A DNA stretch of 64,000 bases from Micromonospora sonchi (GTDB taxonomy: Bacteria > Actinomycetota > Actinomycetes > Mycobacteriales > Micromonosporaceae): positions 1 through 64,000 of the forward strand of contig NZ_BMNB01000011.1 of assembly GCF_014646235.1 (NCBI RefSeq). Reading direction: 5' to 3'. This document shows, in pieces, positions 44,130 through 53,908 of the stretch. The position numbers and the translations under genes are program-made. Position 1 is the stretch's first letter; every line of letters starts with the position of its first letter. The notes beneath the pieces were generated by a model. It did no database searches. It was not told the origin of the DNA and saw nothing but the letters and a program-made list of their open reading frames with translations.

Positions 44130-46040
44130 TCAACCCTCGGCGGTACGCAGCCGGTGCAGGCGCAGCGCGAGCTGTACCTCCAAGGCCCGGTCGGGGCGCT
44201 GCCAGTCCGGGCCGAGCAGCTGCCCGACCCGTTCCAGCCGCTGGGTCACCGTGTTCACGTGCACGTGCAGCTGCTCGGCGGCCCGGGCCAGGCTGCCACC
44301 CACCCCGAAGTACGCCTCCAGCGTCCGGACCAGGGCGGTGCCCCGCCGGGTGTCGTACTCGATCACGGGACCGAGGGTGGTGGTGAGGAAACGGCGTACG
44401 TCGGCCTCTCCGTCGTCGGCGACGGTGCCCAGCAGCAGACCGACGAAGCCCAGCTCGGCGCTGCTCGCCCCCTGCCCGGCCCGGCCCAGCGCGACCAGCG
44501 CGGTCAGGCAGCGGTCGGCCTCCCGGAACGCGGCGGCCGGCGACGCCGGCCCGCTGGACGGCCCGCTCGCCCCGGCGGTCACCGGCCGTCCGGTGATCCG
44601 CGACAGGTCCCGGGCCACCGCGCGGGCGCTGTCTCCGGCGTCCTGCCCGGGCAGCATCAGCGCCACCCGGCCGTCGCGCGCCGCCGCCAGCCCGCCCCGG
44701 GCCGAGGCGTACGTGGTGGCCCAGGAGAGCACCCGCTGCCGGGCCGAGCCGGTCGCCGCGATGGCGTCCTCGCCGACGGCCACCAGCACGTGCGGGGCGT
44801 CCAGGTCCACGCCGAGGCGGCGGGCCCGGCTGCGCAGGGCGTCGGCGTCGCGCAGCGGCCGGGCGATGAGGTCGTCGAGCAACTCGCCCCGCACCCGCCC
44901 CTCCGCCTCGGCGACGGTCCGCCGGAACAGCAGCAGCAACGCGGTCACCAGGGCTGCCCGCTCCAGGATCCGCTGGTCGGCGTCGGCGAGTTCGTCCTCG
45001 GGGTGCAGCACCAGCGCGCCCAGGTTCTCCGCGCCGGCCACCACGGCGGCGTACCACAGCGTGCCCCGGCGTACGCTGCGTCCCTCGGTCCGGGACGCGG
45101 CCACCGCCTCGATGATCTCCGCCCGGTCCGGCTCGTCGATCTCGCCGACCCGGGCCAGCCGCCGGCCCTCGGCGTCCAGCGCCAGCAGCGACCCGCCCAG
45201 CACATCGGTCACCGCCGCCGTCACGTCCTCCACCCCGCCGCCGCGCAGCACCAGCGCGGTCATCCGGTCGTGCGCCGCCGCGGCCCGCTCCACCGAGCTG
45301 CTGTGCGCCCGGATGGTGGTGTTGGCGGCGGACAGTTCGGCCAGCGCCGCGCGGGTCTCGGCCAGCAGTCGCGCGGTGTCGATCGCCACGGCGGCGTGCG
45401 CGGCCAGCGAGAGCAGCAGCGCCACCTCCTCGCGGGCGAAGGGCCGGGCCGAGCGGTTCGCCGCGTAGAGCACGCCGATGCTGGTGGAGCCGAGCCGCAG
45501 CGGCACCCCGAGGATGGCCACCAGCCCTTCCTCGCTCACCCCGGCGTCGATCTCCCGGGTGTGGTGGAAGCGCTCGTCCTGCGGGTAGTCCGCGGTCACG
45601 TAGGGGGCGCCCGACTGGGCCACCAGGCCGCCGAGACCGGCGCCCATGGGCAGCCGCAGCTGCTGGAACCGGGCCGAGACCGAGCCGTCGGTGACCCGCA
45701 TGTAGGTGTCGCCGCGCTCGGCGTCGTTGAGGGTCATGTAGGCGACGTCGGCGTCGAGCAGGTGCCGGGCCCGGTGCACGATCGCCCGCAGCACGTCGTC
45801 CAGGTCCCGCAGCCCGGCCAGGTCGCGGACCGTGTCGTACAGGCCGGAGAGTTCGCTCTCCCGACGGCGGCGGCGTTCCAGCAGCGCGCGGACCCGCAGC
45901 GCCACGGTCTTGGCCCGCTCCAGTTCGGCGATCCGGTCGGTGCTAAGCCCGGCGGAGCGGGCGGCGACCAGCGGCCCCTCGAACTCGACCGCGGCCGCCT
46001 CCCGGGCGAGCAGTTCCAGGAACTCCACCGGCGACGACAT
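44130..46040 (-). CDS. GAF-domain PucR/CdaR-type transcriptional regulator
   Basis: A 636-residue regulator. A GAF domain covers about residues 80-225 (RARHLLDADVAYMTLNDAERG, GVPLRLGSTSIGVLYAANR). The central region is PucR-like, and the C-terminus carries the HTH_30 helix-turn-helix FGVGGSLARAAEQLHVHVNTVTQRLERV. It is encoded just downstream of an SDR dehydrogenase gene, 23 bases away on the same strand, so that enzyme is a plausible target and the ligand could be a metabolite of the same pathway. The start at 46040 (MSSPVEF) is chosen over a longer frame that lies inside the dehydrogenase gene. Confidence 0.88.
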   Translation of the reverse strand: MSSPVEFLELLAREAAAVEFEGPLVAARSAGLSTDRIAELERAKTVALRVRALLERRRRRESELSGLYDTVRDLAGLRDLDDVLRAIVHRARHLLDADVAYMTLNDAERGDTYMRVTDGSVSARFQQLRLPMGAGLGGLVAQSGAPYVTADYPQDERFHHTREIDAGVSEEGLVAILGVPLRLGSTSIGVLYAANRSARPFAREEVALLLSLAAHAAVAIDTARLLAETRAALAELSAANTTIRAHSSSVERAAAAHDRMTALVLRGGGVEDVTAAVTDVLGGSLLALDAEGRRLARVGEIDEPDRAEIIEAVAASRTEGRSVRRGTLWYAAVVAGAENLGALVLHPEDELADADQRILERAALVTALLLLFRRTVAEAEGRVRGELLDDLIARPLRDADALRSRARRLGVDLDAPHVLVAVGEDAIAATGSARQRVLSWATTYASARGGLAAARDGRVALMLPGQDAGDSARAVARDLSRITGRPVTAGASGPSSGPASPAAAFREADRCLTALVALGRAGQGASSAELGFVGLLLGTVADDGEADVRRFLTTTLGPVIEYDTRRGTALVRTLEAYFGVGGSLARAAEQLHVHVNTVTQRLERVGQLLGPDWQRPDRALEVQLALRLHRLRTAEG

Positions 46041-46063
46041 GACGACATTGTCCGCACGCGTGA

Positions 46064-46846
46064 TCAGTTCGCCGTCCACCCCCCGTCGAGTGCGATCGAG
46101 GCGCCGGTGAGGAACGCGGCGGGCGGCGAGCAGAGGTAGGCCACCAGCTCCGCCACCTCCTCGGGCTCGATCAGTCGTTTGATCGCCGCCCGGGCCAGCA
46201 TGATCTTCTCGATCACCTCGGTCTCCGGGATGCCGTGGGTGGCCGCCTGATCGGTGATCTGGCTCTCCACCAGCGCGGTGCGCACGTACGCGGGGTTGAT
46301 GCAGTTGGCGGTGACGCCGTGCGGCGCTCCCTCCAACGCCACCACCTTGGACAGCCCTTCCAGCGCGTGCTTCGCCGAGACGTACGCGGCCTTGTAGGGC
46401 GAGGCCCGCAGCCCGTGCACCGAGGAGATGTTGACGATGCGGCCCCACCCTTGGGCGTACATGTGCGGCAGCGCCCGCCGGACGAGCAGGAACGGCGCCT
46501 CGACCATCACCCGGTGGATGTACTCGAAGCGTTCGACGGGAAACTCCGGCACCGGGGCGACGTGCTGCAGCCCGGCGTTGTTGACCACGATGTCCACGTC
46601 GGCGTCGAGCCGGTCGACCGCCTCCCGGTCGGCCAGGTCCACCCCCTCGACCCGGCCGCCGGCCTCGGCCGCCACCAGCCTGGCCGCCGCCACGTCGCGG
46701 TCCACCACCAGCACGGTGGCGCCGGCCGTGGCCAGCCGCAGGGCGCAGGCTCGGCCGATGCCGCTGCCGCCGCCGGTGACGAGGGCGGTACGACCAGCGA
46801 GGTCGACGTTCACGACGTGGCGGACCGCCACGGGTTCTGCCGTCAT
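46064..46846 (-). CDS. SDR dehydrogenase, 3-hydroxybutyrate-dehydrogenase-like
   Basis: A 260-residue short-chain dehydrogenase. The NAD(P)-binding loop is [12 protein letters not shown] follows, and the catalytic Ser/Tyr/Lys are in NISSVHG and YVSAK. The segments [15 protein letters not shown] and [14 protein letters not shown] are like D-3-hydroxybutyrate dehydrogenases. It would oxidise 3-hydroxybutyrate to acetoacetate with NAD in the cytoplasm. The neighbouring PucR-type gene probably controls it. The ATG at 46846 is used; the gene is divergent from ruvC across about 180 bases. The substrate is inferred from motif similarity. Confidence 0.85.
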   Translation of the reverse strand: MTAEPVAVRHVVNVDLAGRTALVTGGGSGIGRACALRLATAGATVLVVDRDVAAARLVAAEAGGRVEGVDLADREAVDRLDADVDIVVNNAGLQHVAPVPEFPVERFEYIHRVMVEAPFLLVRRALPHMYAQGWGRIVNISSVHGLRASPYKAAYVSAKHALEGLSKVVALEGAPHGVTANCINPAYVRTALVESQITDQAATHGIPETEVIEKIMLARAAIKRLIEPEEVAELVAYLCSPPAAFLTGASIALDGGWTAN

Positions 46847-47029
46847 GGCGCATCAAATTACGAGCTGTGCTGCCGGGCGCACATGGGGTCGTGGCACATA
46901 CTCGTGCCGCACTCTGTGGCCGGAGCGGACATCAGGCGGCGGCGGGCGTGTCCCGGGGCGCGGCGGTGTCGCGGCCTCGGTAGGGTGTCGAACACATGTG
47001 CTGCCCGGGGCGGCGGGGAGGAGGGGCGC

Positions 47030-47557
47030 GTGCGGGTGCTCGGCGTCGACCCTGGGTTGACCCGGTGTGGGGTCGGCGTGGTCGAGGGGGTGCCCGGGCG
47101 ACCGTGCACACTGGTCGCCTACTACGTCGTGCACACCGACCCGGCCGACGAGCTGCCGCTGCGTCTGCTGCACCTGGACCGCTCCCTCACCGACCTGGTC
47201 GCCGAGCACCGGCCGGACAGCGTGGCCGTGGAGCGGGTGTTCAGCCAGCACAACGTGCGTACGGTGATGGGCACCGCCCAGGCCAGCGGGATCGCCGTGC
47301 TCGCCGGGGCGCGCGCCGGGCTGCCGGTGCAGACGTACACCCCGAGCGAGGTGAAGGCGGCGGTGACCGGTTCCGGCCAGGCCGACAAGGCGCAGATGAC
47401 CGCGATGGTCACCCGGCTGCTGCGGCTGCCCGAGCCACCCCGTCCGGCCGACGCCGCGGACGCCCTGGCGCTGGCCATCTGCCACGTGTGGCGCGGTGGC
47501 ACGCGCTCGAAACTGGCCGCCGCCGCGGACCGGGTGAGACGAGGAGGCACGAGATGA
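47030..47557 (+). CDS. ruvC: Crossover junction endodeoxyribonuclease RuvC
   Basis: A 175-residue Holliday-junction resolvase. The first catalytic Asp is in [11 protein letters not shown] (D7), the Glu in [11 protein letters not shown], and the last acids in [14 protein letters not shown]. It cuts junctions bound by RuvAB. The GTG at 47030 follows GGGAGGAGG and is fixed by the conserved start; longer frames are shadows. It overlaps ruvA by ATGA. It begins a core block that continues to hisS and aspS. Confidence 0.95.
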   Translation: MRVLGVDPGLTRCGVGVVEGVPGRPCTLVAYYVVHTDPADELPLRLLHLDRSLTDLVAEHRPDSVAVERVFSQHNVRTVMGTAQASGIAVLAGARAGLPVQTYTPSEVKAAVTGSGQADKAQMTAMVTRLLRLPEPPRPADAADALALAICHVWRGGTRSKLAAAADRVRRGGTR

Positions 47558-48156
47558 TCGCCAGTGTGCGTGGCGTGGTGACCGCCACCGGTGGAGACCA
47601 TGCGGTGATCGAGGTCGGTGGGGTCGGCCTGGCCGTGCAGTGTGCCCCCGGCACCATCGCCGAGCTGCGGGTCGGCCAGCCGGCGCGGCTGGCCACCAGC
47701 CTGGTCGTCCGGGAGGACTCGCTCACTCTCTACGGCTTCGCCGACGACGACGCCAAGTCCCTGTTCGAGCTGTTGCAGACCGCCAGCGGGGTCGGCCCCC
47801 GGTTGGCGCAGGCGGTGCTCGCCGTGCACACCCCGGACGCCGTACGCAAGGCGATCGCCAACGCCGACACCGCCGCCCTGACCCGGGTGCCCGGGATCGG
47901 CAAGAAGGGCGCCGAACGCCTGGTGCTCGAGCTGCGTGACCGGATCGGCCCGGTGCCCGTGGGCGCCGACGGCGCGGCCGGGGTCACCGGCGGCGCCTGG
48001 CCCGAGCAGGTGCGCCAGGCGTTGATCGGGCTCGGTTGGACGGCCGGGCAGGCCGACCAGGCGGTGGCCGCCGTGGCGGAGACCGTCGACGGTCCCACCC
48101 CGCCGGTGCCGGTGCTGCTCAAGCAGGCCATCCGGCTGCTGGGCCGGACCCGATGA
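47554..48156 (+). CDS. ruvA: Holliday junction DNA helicase RuvA
   Basis: A 200-residue RuvA. The N-terminal OB-fold begins [21 protein letters not shown]. The two helix-hairpin-helix motifs are [17 protein letters not shown] and [19 protein letters not shown]. The C-terminal domain that contacts RuvB is present. It binds the Holliday junction and loads RuvB. It overlaps ruvC and ruvB by four bases each, so the three are translationally coupled. Confidence 0.96.
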   Translation: MIASVRGVVTATGGDHAVIEVGGVGLAVQCAPGTIAELRVGQPARLATSLVVREDSLTLYGFADDDAKSLFELLQTASGVGPRLAQAVLAVHTPDAVRKAIANADTAALTRVPGIGKKGAERLVLELRDRIGPVPVGADGAAGVTGGAWPEQVRQALIGLGWTAGQADQAVAAVAETVDGPTPPVPVLLKQAIRLLGRTR

Positions 48157-49253
48157 CCGCGTCCGGCTCGCTCGGGCCGGCTGCGGCCGGGGCCGAGAGC
48201 AACCTGGTCTCGGCGTACGTCAGCGAGGCGGAACGGGACGCGGAGGTCAGCGTCCGGCCGAAGCGGTTGGACGAGTTCATCGCCCAGCACCGGGTCCGCG
48301 ACCAGCTCGATCTGCTGTTGCAGGGCGCGATGCGCCGAGGCTCTCCGCCCGACCACATCCTGCTGTCGGGCCCGCCGGGCCTCGGGAAGACCACGCTGGC
48401 CAACATCGTCGCCGCCGAGCTGGGCACGGGCATCCGGGTGACCAGCGGCCCGGCGATCGAACGCTCCGGGGACCTGGCCGCGATCCTGACCAGCCTCGCC
48501 GAGGGCGACGTGCTCTTCATCGACGAGATCCACCGTATCGCCCGCCCGGCGGAGGAGCTGCTCTACAGCGCGATGGAGGACTTCCGGGTCGACGTGGTGG
48601 TCGGCAAGGGGCCCGGCGCCACCGCCATCCCGCTGGACGTCGAACCGTTCACCCTGGTCGGTGCGACCACCCGGTCCGGCCTGCTGACCGGCCCGATGCG
48701 GGACCGCTTCGGCTTCGTCGCCCACCTCGACTTCTACACCCCCGCCGAGCTGGAGGTGCTGCTGCGCCGCTCGGCGCGCATCCTCGGCGTACCGACCACC
48801 GACGAGGGGGCGGCGGAGATCGCCGGCCGGTCCCGGGGCACGCCGCGGATCGCCAACCGTCTGCTCCGCCGGGTGCGGGACTTCGCCGAGGTACGCGCCG
48901 ACGGCGTGGTCACCGTGGAGACCGCCCGCGCCGCGTTGACCGTGTACGACGTGGACGCGCTCGGGCTCGACCGGCTCGACCGGGCGGTGCTGACCGCCCT
49001 GGTCGACTCGTTCCGGGGCGGCCCGGTCGGCCTGTCGACCCTGGCGGTGGCGGTCGGGGAGCAGCCGGACACGGTGGAGGAGGTCTGCGAGCCGTTCCTG
49101 GTGCGGGCCGGTCTGCTGGCCCGTACGCCGCGCGGCCGGGTGGCCACCGAGGCGGCCTGGCACCACCTGGGGCGTATGCCGCCGAATGGTACATTTGGCT
49201 CCGAAGCTCCTCCGACGCCCGATCTTTTCTCGATGGACACCGATGAGACGTGA
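48153..49253 (+). CDS. ruvB: Holliday junction DNA helicase RuvB
   Basis: A 366-residue AAA+ ATPase that drives branch migration. Walker A is [14 protein letters not shown], Walker B is [10 protein letters not shown], sensor 1 is [19 protein letters not shown], and the C-terminal winged helix ends the protein. The tail is longer than usual and carries a Pro/Asp-rich segment. It starts at ATG 48153 in a 4-base overlap with ruvA. About 135 bases then separate it from yajC. Confidence 0.96.
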   Translation: MTASGSLGPAAAGAESNLVSAYVSEAERDAEVSVRPKRLDEFIAQHRVRDQLDLLLQGAMRRGSPPDHILLSGPPGLGKTTLANIVAAELGTGIRVTSGPAIERSGDLAAILTSLAEGDVLFIDEIHRIARPAEELLYSAMEDFRVDVVVGKGPGATAIPLDVEPFTLVGATTRSGLLTGPMRDRFGFVAHLDFYTPAELEVLLRRSARILGVPTTDEGAAEIAGRSRGTPRIANRLLRRVRDFAEVRADGVVTVETARAALTVYDVDALGLDRLDRAVLTALVDSFRGGPVGLSTLAVAVGEQPDTVEEVCEPFLVRAGLLARTPRGRVATEAAWHHLGRMPPNGTFGSEAPPTPDLFSMDTDET

Positions 49254-49389
49254 TCTGTTCGTGATCTGCGCCGCATTCGGCGTTCCCAGGTGGAGCGACT
49301 AGACTCGCCGCGGTCTGTACAGGATGTGAAAAGCCGCCTCCGCCCGGTGCCCAGTGCCGGCTCGGAGGCCAATGGGAAGGTCGACAACC

Positions 49390-49728
49390 GTGCACTACGC
49401 AGCAGACGGCGGAGGAGCGGGGAGCTTCACCCCGATCCTCATGATCGCCCTGCTCTTCGGCGTCATGTACTTCATGATGATCCGCCCGCAGCAGAAGCGC
49501 CGCCGCGAGGCCGAGGCGATGCAGTCCGACCTGTCGCCGGGCGACGAGGTGGTCACCATCGGCGGGCTGTACGGCACGGTCACCGGTATCGAGGACGACA
49601 GCGTCCTGCTCGAGGTCGCCCCCGGAGTGCAGACCCGCTACGCCCGCCCGGCGATCGCCCGGGTCGTGACCAAGGCGGAGCGCCCCGTCGAGCCGGCGGT
49701 CGAGGAGACCGACGCCGTCAAGGAATGA
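49390..49728 (+). CDS. yajC: Preprotein translocase subunit YajC
   Basis: A 112-residue protein: one N-terminal membrane helix (ILMIALLFGVMYFMMIRPQQKRR) followed by a beta domain (GDEVVTIGGLYGTVTGIEDD) and an acidic tail. YajC assists the SecDF complex. The GTG at 49390 follows GGAAGG; upstream GTG/ATG alternatives would add 12 or 6 residues without support. It lies ahead of secD and secF. Confidence 0.92.
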   Translation: MHYAADGGGAGSFTPILMIALLFGVMYFMMIRPQQKRRREAEAMQSDLSPGDEVVTIGGLYGTVTGIEDDSVLLEVAPGVQTRYARPAIARVVTKAERPVEPAVEETDAVKE

Positions 49729-50000
49729 GCACCGCACCCACCCGGTTGGGCTCGACCGGGTGGGGGATCGCCCGCACGCGTCCCCGGCGGGCGACCGAGC
49801 AGCGGTGAGACAACTGGATAGCAGGCCGACGCCCGGCGTCGGAGCGCGCCGGTTCGGTCCGGTCCACGCACCCGCGTCGACCACCCCAGGCGGCGGCGTC
49901 AGCCCCGGGCGCCGCCATGTAGGCAGATCGTCGGCCGGAGTACCCGGCCGAACCGCCGCCGCGCCGCGGCGGCGCGACCGTACAGGGAGACAGGACAGCC
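49729..50000. other. Region between yajC and secD
   Basis: These 272 bases have no gene. They include the hairpin-prone GGCCGGAGTACCCGGCCG and a GC-rich palindrome near 49962-49977, just before secD. Nothing else is recognised. Confidence 0.5.
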
Positions 50001-51866
50001 GTGGCACCACCTCAGGGACAGATGCGCCCGGGACGGCAGTTGGCCGTCCTCGCGGGCATGCTCGTCGTCCTCTACCTTTTGGTGTTCTTCTCGGGCGATG
50101 CCAGCGGCGGCTGGAAGGACCGGCTCGAACCCCGTCTCGGTCTCGACCTCGTCGGCGGTACCCGGCTGACGCTGGAGGCGACCAACAGCATCGACGGCCG
50201 GGCCCCGACGGCGGCGAACCTCGAAGAAGCGCGTCGGATCATTCAGGGCCGGGTTGACGGCTACGGCGTCGCGGAGGCCGAGGTGGTCACCGAGGGCGAC
50301 CGCAACATCGTCATCTCCCTGCCCGGCGAGAACCGCGACCTCACCGAGGTGGGCAGCGCCGCCGAGCTGCGGTTCCGTAAGGTCCTGAAGATCGCCGACG
50401 GCAGCGGTGCTATCCCGTCGCCGGCGCCCAGCCCGACCGCCGAGCCGACGCCGTCCGGCACCACCAGCCCGACCCCGGAGGCCGAGGTCAGCTCGTCGCC
50501 CTCCGCCGGCGGCCAGGCCGGCGGTGCGCCGACGCCCACCCCGGCCGCGACGCCGAGCGCCGCCCCGTCGCCGACGGCCAGCGAGGAGCCGGTGCCGCAG
50601 AGCATCGAGGAACAGCGCAAGGCCGTCGAGCAGAAGGTCGGCGCCGAGGCGTGGGCCGCGGCCAACGGGTTGCAGGCACCGGCCGACCTGAGCGCCGACC
50701 CGGCGCTGGCCGAGAAGCTCAAGCCCTTCGCCGAGCTGACCGGCCGCGAGGTGGCGGTGCTGCCGGCGCTGATGCAGTTCAACGTGCCGACCATCAACTG
50801 CGTCCAGCTCGACGATCGGCCCCCGGCGTCCATCTCCAACCCGGAGGTGCAGGTCGTCTCCTGTGAGGGGGGCTACGCGAAGAACCTGCTGGACGCGGCG
50901 AAGGTGCTCGGCACCGACGTCTCGGACGCCACCGCGGTGCGCGACCAGACCAGCCAGTGGGTGGTCAGCCTGAACTTCACCGGCTCCGGCCAGGAGAAGT
51001 GGACCGCGCTGACCCGGGAGGCGTTCAACAACGAGGGCCAGGCGTGTGACGCCTCCGCGCTCGGCGACGAGGGCAAGTGCCGGGTCGCGGTGGTGCTGGA
51101 CAACGAGATCATCTCGTCGCCGCAGATCCAGGGCGTGCTCACCGGTAACTCCCAGATCACCGGCAACTTCGACAACGCCGAAGCCGCCGACCTGGCCGCG
51201 AAGCTGCGCTACGGTGCCCTGCCGATCACCTTCGATCAGCAGGAGCAGCAGAACGTCACCGCCACCCTGGGCGAGAGCCACCTGCGGGCCGGTCTGCTCG
51301 CGGCCGGTATCGGCATGCTGCTGGTCATCATCTACTCGTTCTTCTACTACCGGCTGCTCGGCTCGGTCATCTTCGCGAGCCTGGTGCTCTCCGCGCTGCT
51401 GCTCTTCGGCGCCCTGGTGGTGCTCGGCCGGCAGATCGGTTTCACGCTCACTCTCGCCGGCATCGCCGGCATCATCGTCTCGCTCGGTGTGGCGGCGGAC
51501 TCGTTCGTCATCTACTTCGAACGACTCAAGGACGAGATCCGCGAGGGCCGCAGCCCACGCAGCGCGGTCAACCGCGCCTGGGTCCGGGCCCGCCGGACGA
51601 TCATCTCGGCGAACCTGATCACGATCCTGTCGGCCCTCACGCTCTACATCGTCTCGGTCGGTACGGTGAAGGGCTTCGCCTTCGCCCTCGGCCTGGCCAC
51701 CGTGCTGGACCTGGTCGTGGTCTTCCTCTTCCGGCACCCGATGATGACCATGCTCGCCCGCAGCCGGGCATTCCTGTCCCCGCGGGTCAGCGGTCTCGGC
51801 CGGGTCCTGCCGGCCCGGTCGGAGCAGGCCCAGTCCCGCAACCCGCGCGTCGTCAAGGAGGCCTGA
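50001..51866 (+). CDS. secD: Protein translocase subunit SecD
   Basis: A 621-residue SecD. One N-terminal helix is followed by the periplasm-side P1 domain, interrupted by a Pro/Ala/Ser/Thr-rich insert at about residues 136-198 that resembles a flexible linker. The second half has the conserved region GYAKNLLDA, then five membrane helices with SLGVAADSFVIYFERLKDEIREG. It uses the proton gradient to pull exported proteins outward. It starts with GTG at 50001 after GGAGA. It overlaps no gene, but secF starts only two bases after its stop. Confidence 0.95.
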   Translation: MAPPQGQMRPGRQLAVLAGMLVVLYLLVFFSGDASGGWKDRLEPRLGLDLVGGTRLTLEATNSIDGRAPTAANLEEARRIIQGRVDGYGVAEAEVVTEGDRNIVISLPGENRDLTEVGSAAELRFRKVLKIADGSGAIPSPAPSPTAEPTPSGTTSPTPEAEVSSSPSAGGQAGGAPTPTPAATPSAAPSPTASEEPVPQSIEEQRKAVEQKVGAEAWAAANGLQAPADLSADPALAEKLKPFAELTGREVAVLPALMQFNVPTINCVQLDDRPPASISNPEVQVVSCEGGYAKNLLDAAKVLGTDVSDATAVRDQTSQWVVSLNFTGSGQEKWTALTREAFNNEGQACDASALGDEGKCRVAVVLDNEIISSPQIQGVLTGNSQITGNFDNAEAADLAAKLRYGALPITFDQQEQQNVTATLGESHLRAGLLAAGIGMLLVIIYSFFYYRLLGSVIFASLVLSALLLFGALVVLGRQIGFTLTLAGIAGIIVSLGVAADSFVIYFERLKDEIREGRSPRSAVNRAWVRARRTIISANLITILSALTLYIVSVGTVKGFAFALGLATVLDLVVVFLFRHPMMTMLARSRAFLSPRVSGLGRVLPARSEQAQSRNPRVVKEA

Positions 51867-51867
51867 G

Positions 51868-53064
51868 ATGGCCGCTGCTGAGAATTCTCTGGCAAGCCGC
51901 CTCTACCGGGGCGAGGCCGGCCTCAACATCGTCGGCCGGCGCAAGATGTGGTTCACCGTGGCCGCCGTTCTGGTGGTGATCGCGCTGGGCAGCGTGATCT
52001 TCAACCGGTTCAGCCTGGGCATCGAGTTCGCCGGCGGCAACTCGTTCCAGGTCCCGACCAGCGTCGGCACCATGGCCGATGCGGAGGCCACCGCGGACCG
52101 GGCGCTGAGCGCCGCGGACGCGCACGTGGTCACCGCGCAGCAGGTCGGCGGTCCCGGCGGCGAGTTCTACGAGCTGCGGACCACCCAGCTCGACGCCGAG
52201 CAGGCCGAGGCGGTCCGGCACGCGATGGCCGAGCAGTTCGGCATCGACCCGGCGCAGATCAGCGCCAACCGGGTCAGTGAGGCGTGGGGCAGCCAGGTGA
52301 CCAGCCGAGCCCTGCTCGGTCTGGTCATCTTCCTGGCGCTGGTGACGACCTACCTGGCCTTCCGGTTCGAGTGGAAGATGGCCGTCGCGGCCCTCTTCGC
52401 CCTGGTGATGAACCTGATCCTCACCGCCGGCGTCTACTCGATCGTCGGGTTCGAGGTCACCCCGTCGACGATCATCGGTTTCCTCACCATCCTGGGCTTC
52501 GCGCTCTACGACGTGGTGGTGGTCTTCGACAAGGTGCAGGAGAACACCAGAGGAATCACCGCGAACAACAACCAGACGTACGGCGAGGCGGCCAACCTGG
52601 CCGTCAACCAGAGCCTGATGCGTTCGCTCAACACCTCGGTGGTGGCTCTGCTTCCGGTCGGCGGCATCCTCTTCATCGGGGCCGGCCTGCTCGGCGCGGG
52701 CACCCTGAAGGACCTCGGCCTGGTGCTCTTCGTCGGTATGGCCATGGCGTTCCTCACCTCGATCCTGCTGGCCACCCCGCTGCTGGTGGTGCTGAAGAAC
52801 CGCGAGCCGCGGATCCTGGCCCACAACAAGCGGGTGGAGGCCCGCCGGGGCACGGTGGGCGAGACGCCGGCCACCGGCAAGATCGCCGACGCCCCTTCCG
52901 ACGAGCAGGAGGACGAGGAGGAGCCGGAGCCGGTGGAGAGCGGCGCCCTGGCCGGCGCCGCCGCTCCCAAGGCGGGTGCCCGGCCGGCCGGCAAGCGCTC
53001 GGTCGGTGCCCGGGGTGGACGTCCCCGGGGCGGCAACCGGCCCGGCGGCGGAAAGCGGCGCTGA
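51868..53064 (+). CDS. secF: Protein translocase subunit SecF
   Basis: A 398-residue SecF. Conserved motifs include GIEFAGGNSFQV near the start and FALYDVVVVFDKVQENTRG; about six membrane helices are present. The C-terminal tail is long (about residues 310-398) and is charged and Gly/Arg/Ala-rich, which is common in actinomycetes. It starts at ATG 51868, directly after secD, and forms the SecDF complex. A stem-loop at 53098-53139 separates it from apt. Confidence 0.95.
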   Translation: MAAAENSLASRLYRGEAGLNIVGRRKMWFTVAAVLVVIALGSVIFNRFSLGIEFAGGNSFQVPTSVGTMADAEATADRALSAADAHVVTAQQVGGPGGEFYELRTTQLDAEQAEAVRHAMAEQFGIDPAQISANRVSEAWGSQVTSRALLGLVIFLALVTTYLAFRFEWKMAVAALFALVMNLILTAGVYSIVGFEVTPSTIIGFLTILGFALYDVVVVFDKVQENTRGITANNNQTYGEAANLAVNQSLMRSLNTSVVALLPVGGILFIGAGLLGAGTLKDLGLVLFVGMAMAFLTSILLATPLLVVLKNREPRILAHNKRVEARRGTVGETPATGKIADAPSDEQEDEEEPEPVESGALAGAAAPKAGARPAGKRSVGARGGRPRGGNRPGGGKRR

Positions 53065-53097
53065 GCCTCCGGGGCCGACCCGGTAGGAACGGATCCG

Positions 53098-53139
53098 ACG
53101 GCGTCCGGCATGCTGTGCGAGCAGCGTGCCGGACGCCGT
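53098..53139 (+). terminator. Stem-loop between secF and apt
   Basis: Perfect 13-base arms ACGGCGTCCGGCA and TGCCGGACGCCGT have an inner GCTG/CAGC stem. There is little U-tract, so it may be a terminator or an attenuator. Confidence 0.6.
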
Positions 53140-53168
53140 TGACGTGTGAAAAGGGGAGCGGAACTGCC

Positions 53169-53735
53169 GTGACGGAGACCCACAGCATCGGGGTGCGCGG
53201 AGACAGCGGCCCGCAGGTGGCCCGGCTGGTCGCCAGCCGGGTGCTCGACGTGCCCGACTTCCCCAAGCCTGGCGTCATGTTCAAGGACCTCATGCCGTTG
53301 TTCGCCGACGGTGACGCCTTCCGGGACGTGGTCGACGGGATCGTCGCGCACCACGGGCGCGACTCGTTCGACACCGTGGTCGGCATCGAGGCGCGCGGCT
53401 TCGTGATCGCCGCGGCCATCGCGTACGCGACCGGGGTCGGTGTGGTGCCGGTCCGCAAGGCCGGCAAGCTGCCCCGGCCCGCCTACGCCGCCTCCTACGC
53501 GCTGGAGTACGGCGAGGCCACCCTGGAGGTGCACCAGGACGCCTTCACCGCCGGGCACCGGGTGCTGGTGGTCGACGACGTGCTCGCCACCGGGGGCACC
53601 GCCGGGGCGACGCTGGATCTGGTGGAGCGGGCCGGTGGCACGGTGGCGGGATTCACCGTGGTGCTGGAGTTGTCCTTCCTCGGCGGCCGGCAGCGACTGG
53701 CGCCGCGTCCGGTGCATGCCCTGTTGACCGTTTGA
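53169..53735 (+). CDS. apt: Adenine phosphoribosyltransferase
   Basis: A 188-residue type I phosphoribosyltransferase. The PRPP-binding motif is [18 protein letters not shown], and [10 protein letters not shown] and [13 protein letters not shown] are typical of Apt. It converts adenine and PRPP to AMP in the salvage pathway. It starts with GTG at 53169. It is followed by the rel gene in the same direction, an order conserved in actinomycetes. Confidence 0.95.
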   Translation: MTETHSIGVRGDSGPQVARLVASRVLDVPDFPKPGVMFKDLMPLFADGDAFRDVVDGIVAHHGRDSFDTVVGIEARGFVIAAAIAYATGVGVVPVRKAGKLPRPAYAASYALEYGEATLEVHQDAFTAGHRVLVVDDVLATGGTAGATLDLVERAGGTVAGFTVVLELSFLGGRQRLAPRPVHALLTV

Positions 53736-53908
53736 GACGACGCCGCCACCGGGCGGAGCCGGCACGGACCGTCCGGCGGAGCGGCAGGGCACCTCCGGTG
53801 CGGGTAGCATTGCCCATTGCTGAGGCGGACGGTCACCCGTCCGAGCGGCGTGAGATCAGGCCGGCCGGCGGACGGTCGGTTCATTTCCGGCGAGCGGTGA
53901 GGAGGCCG

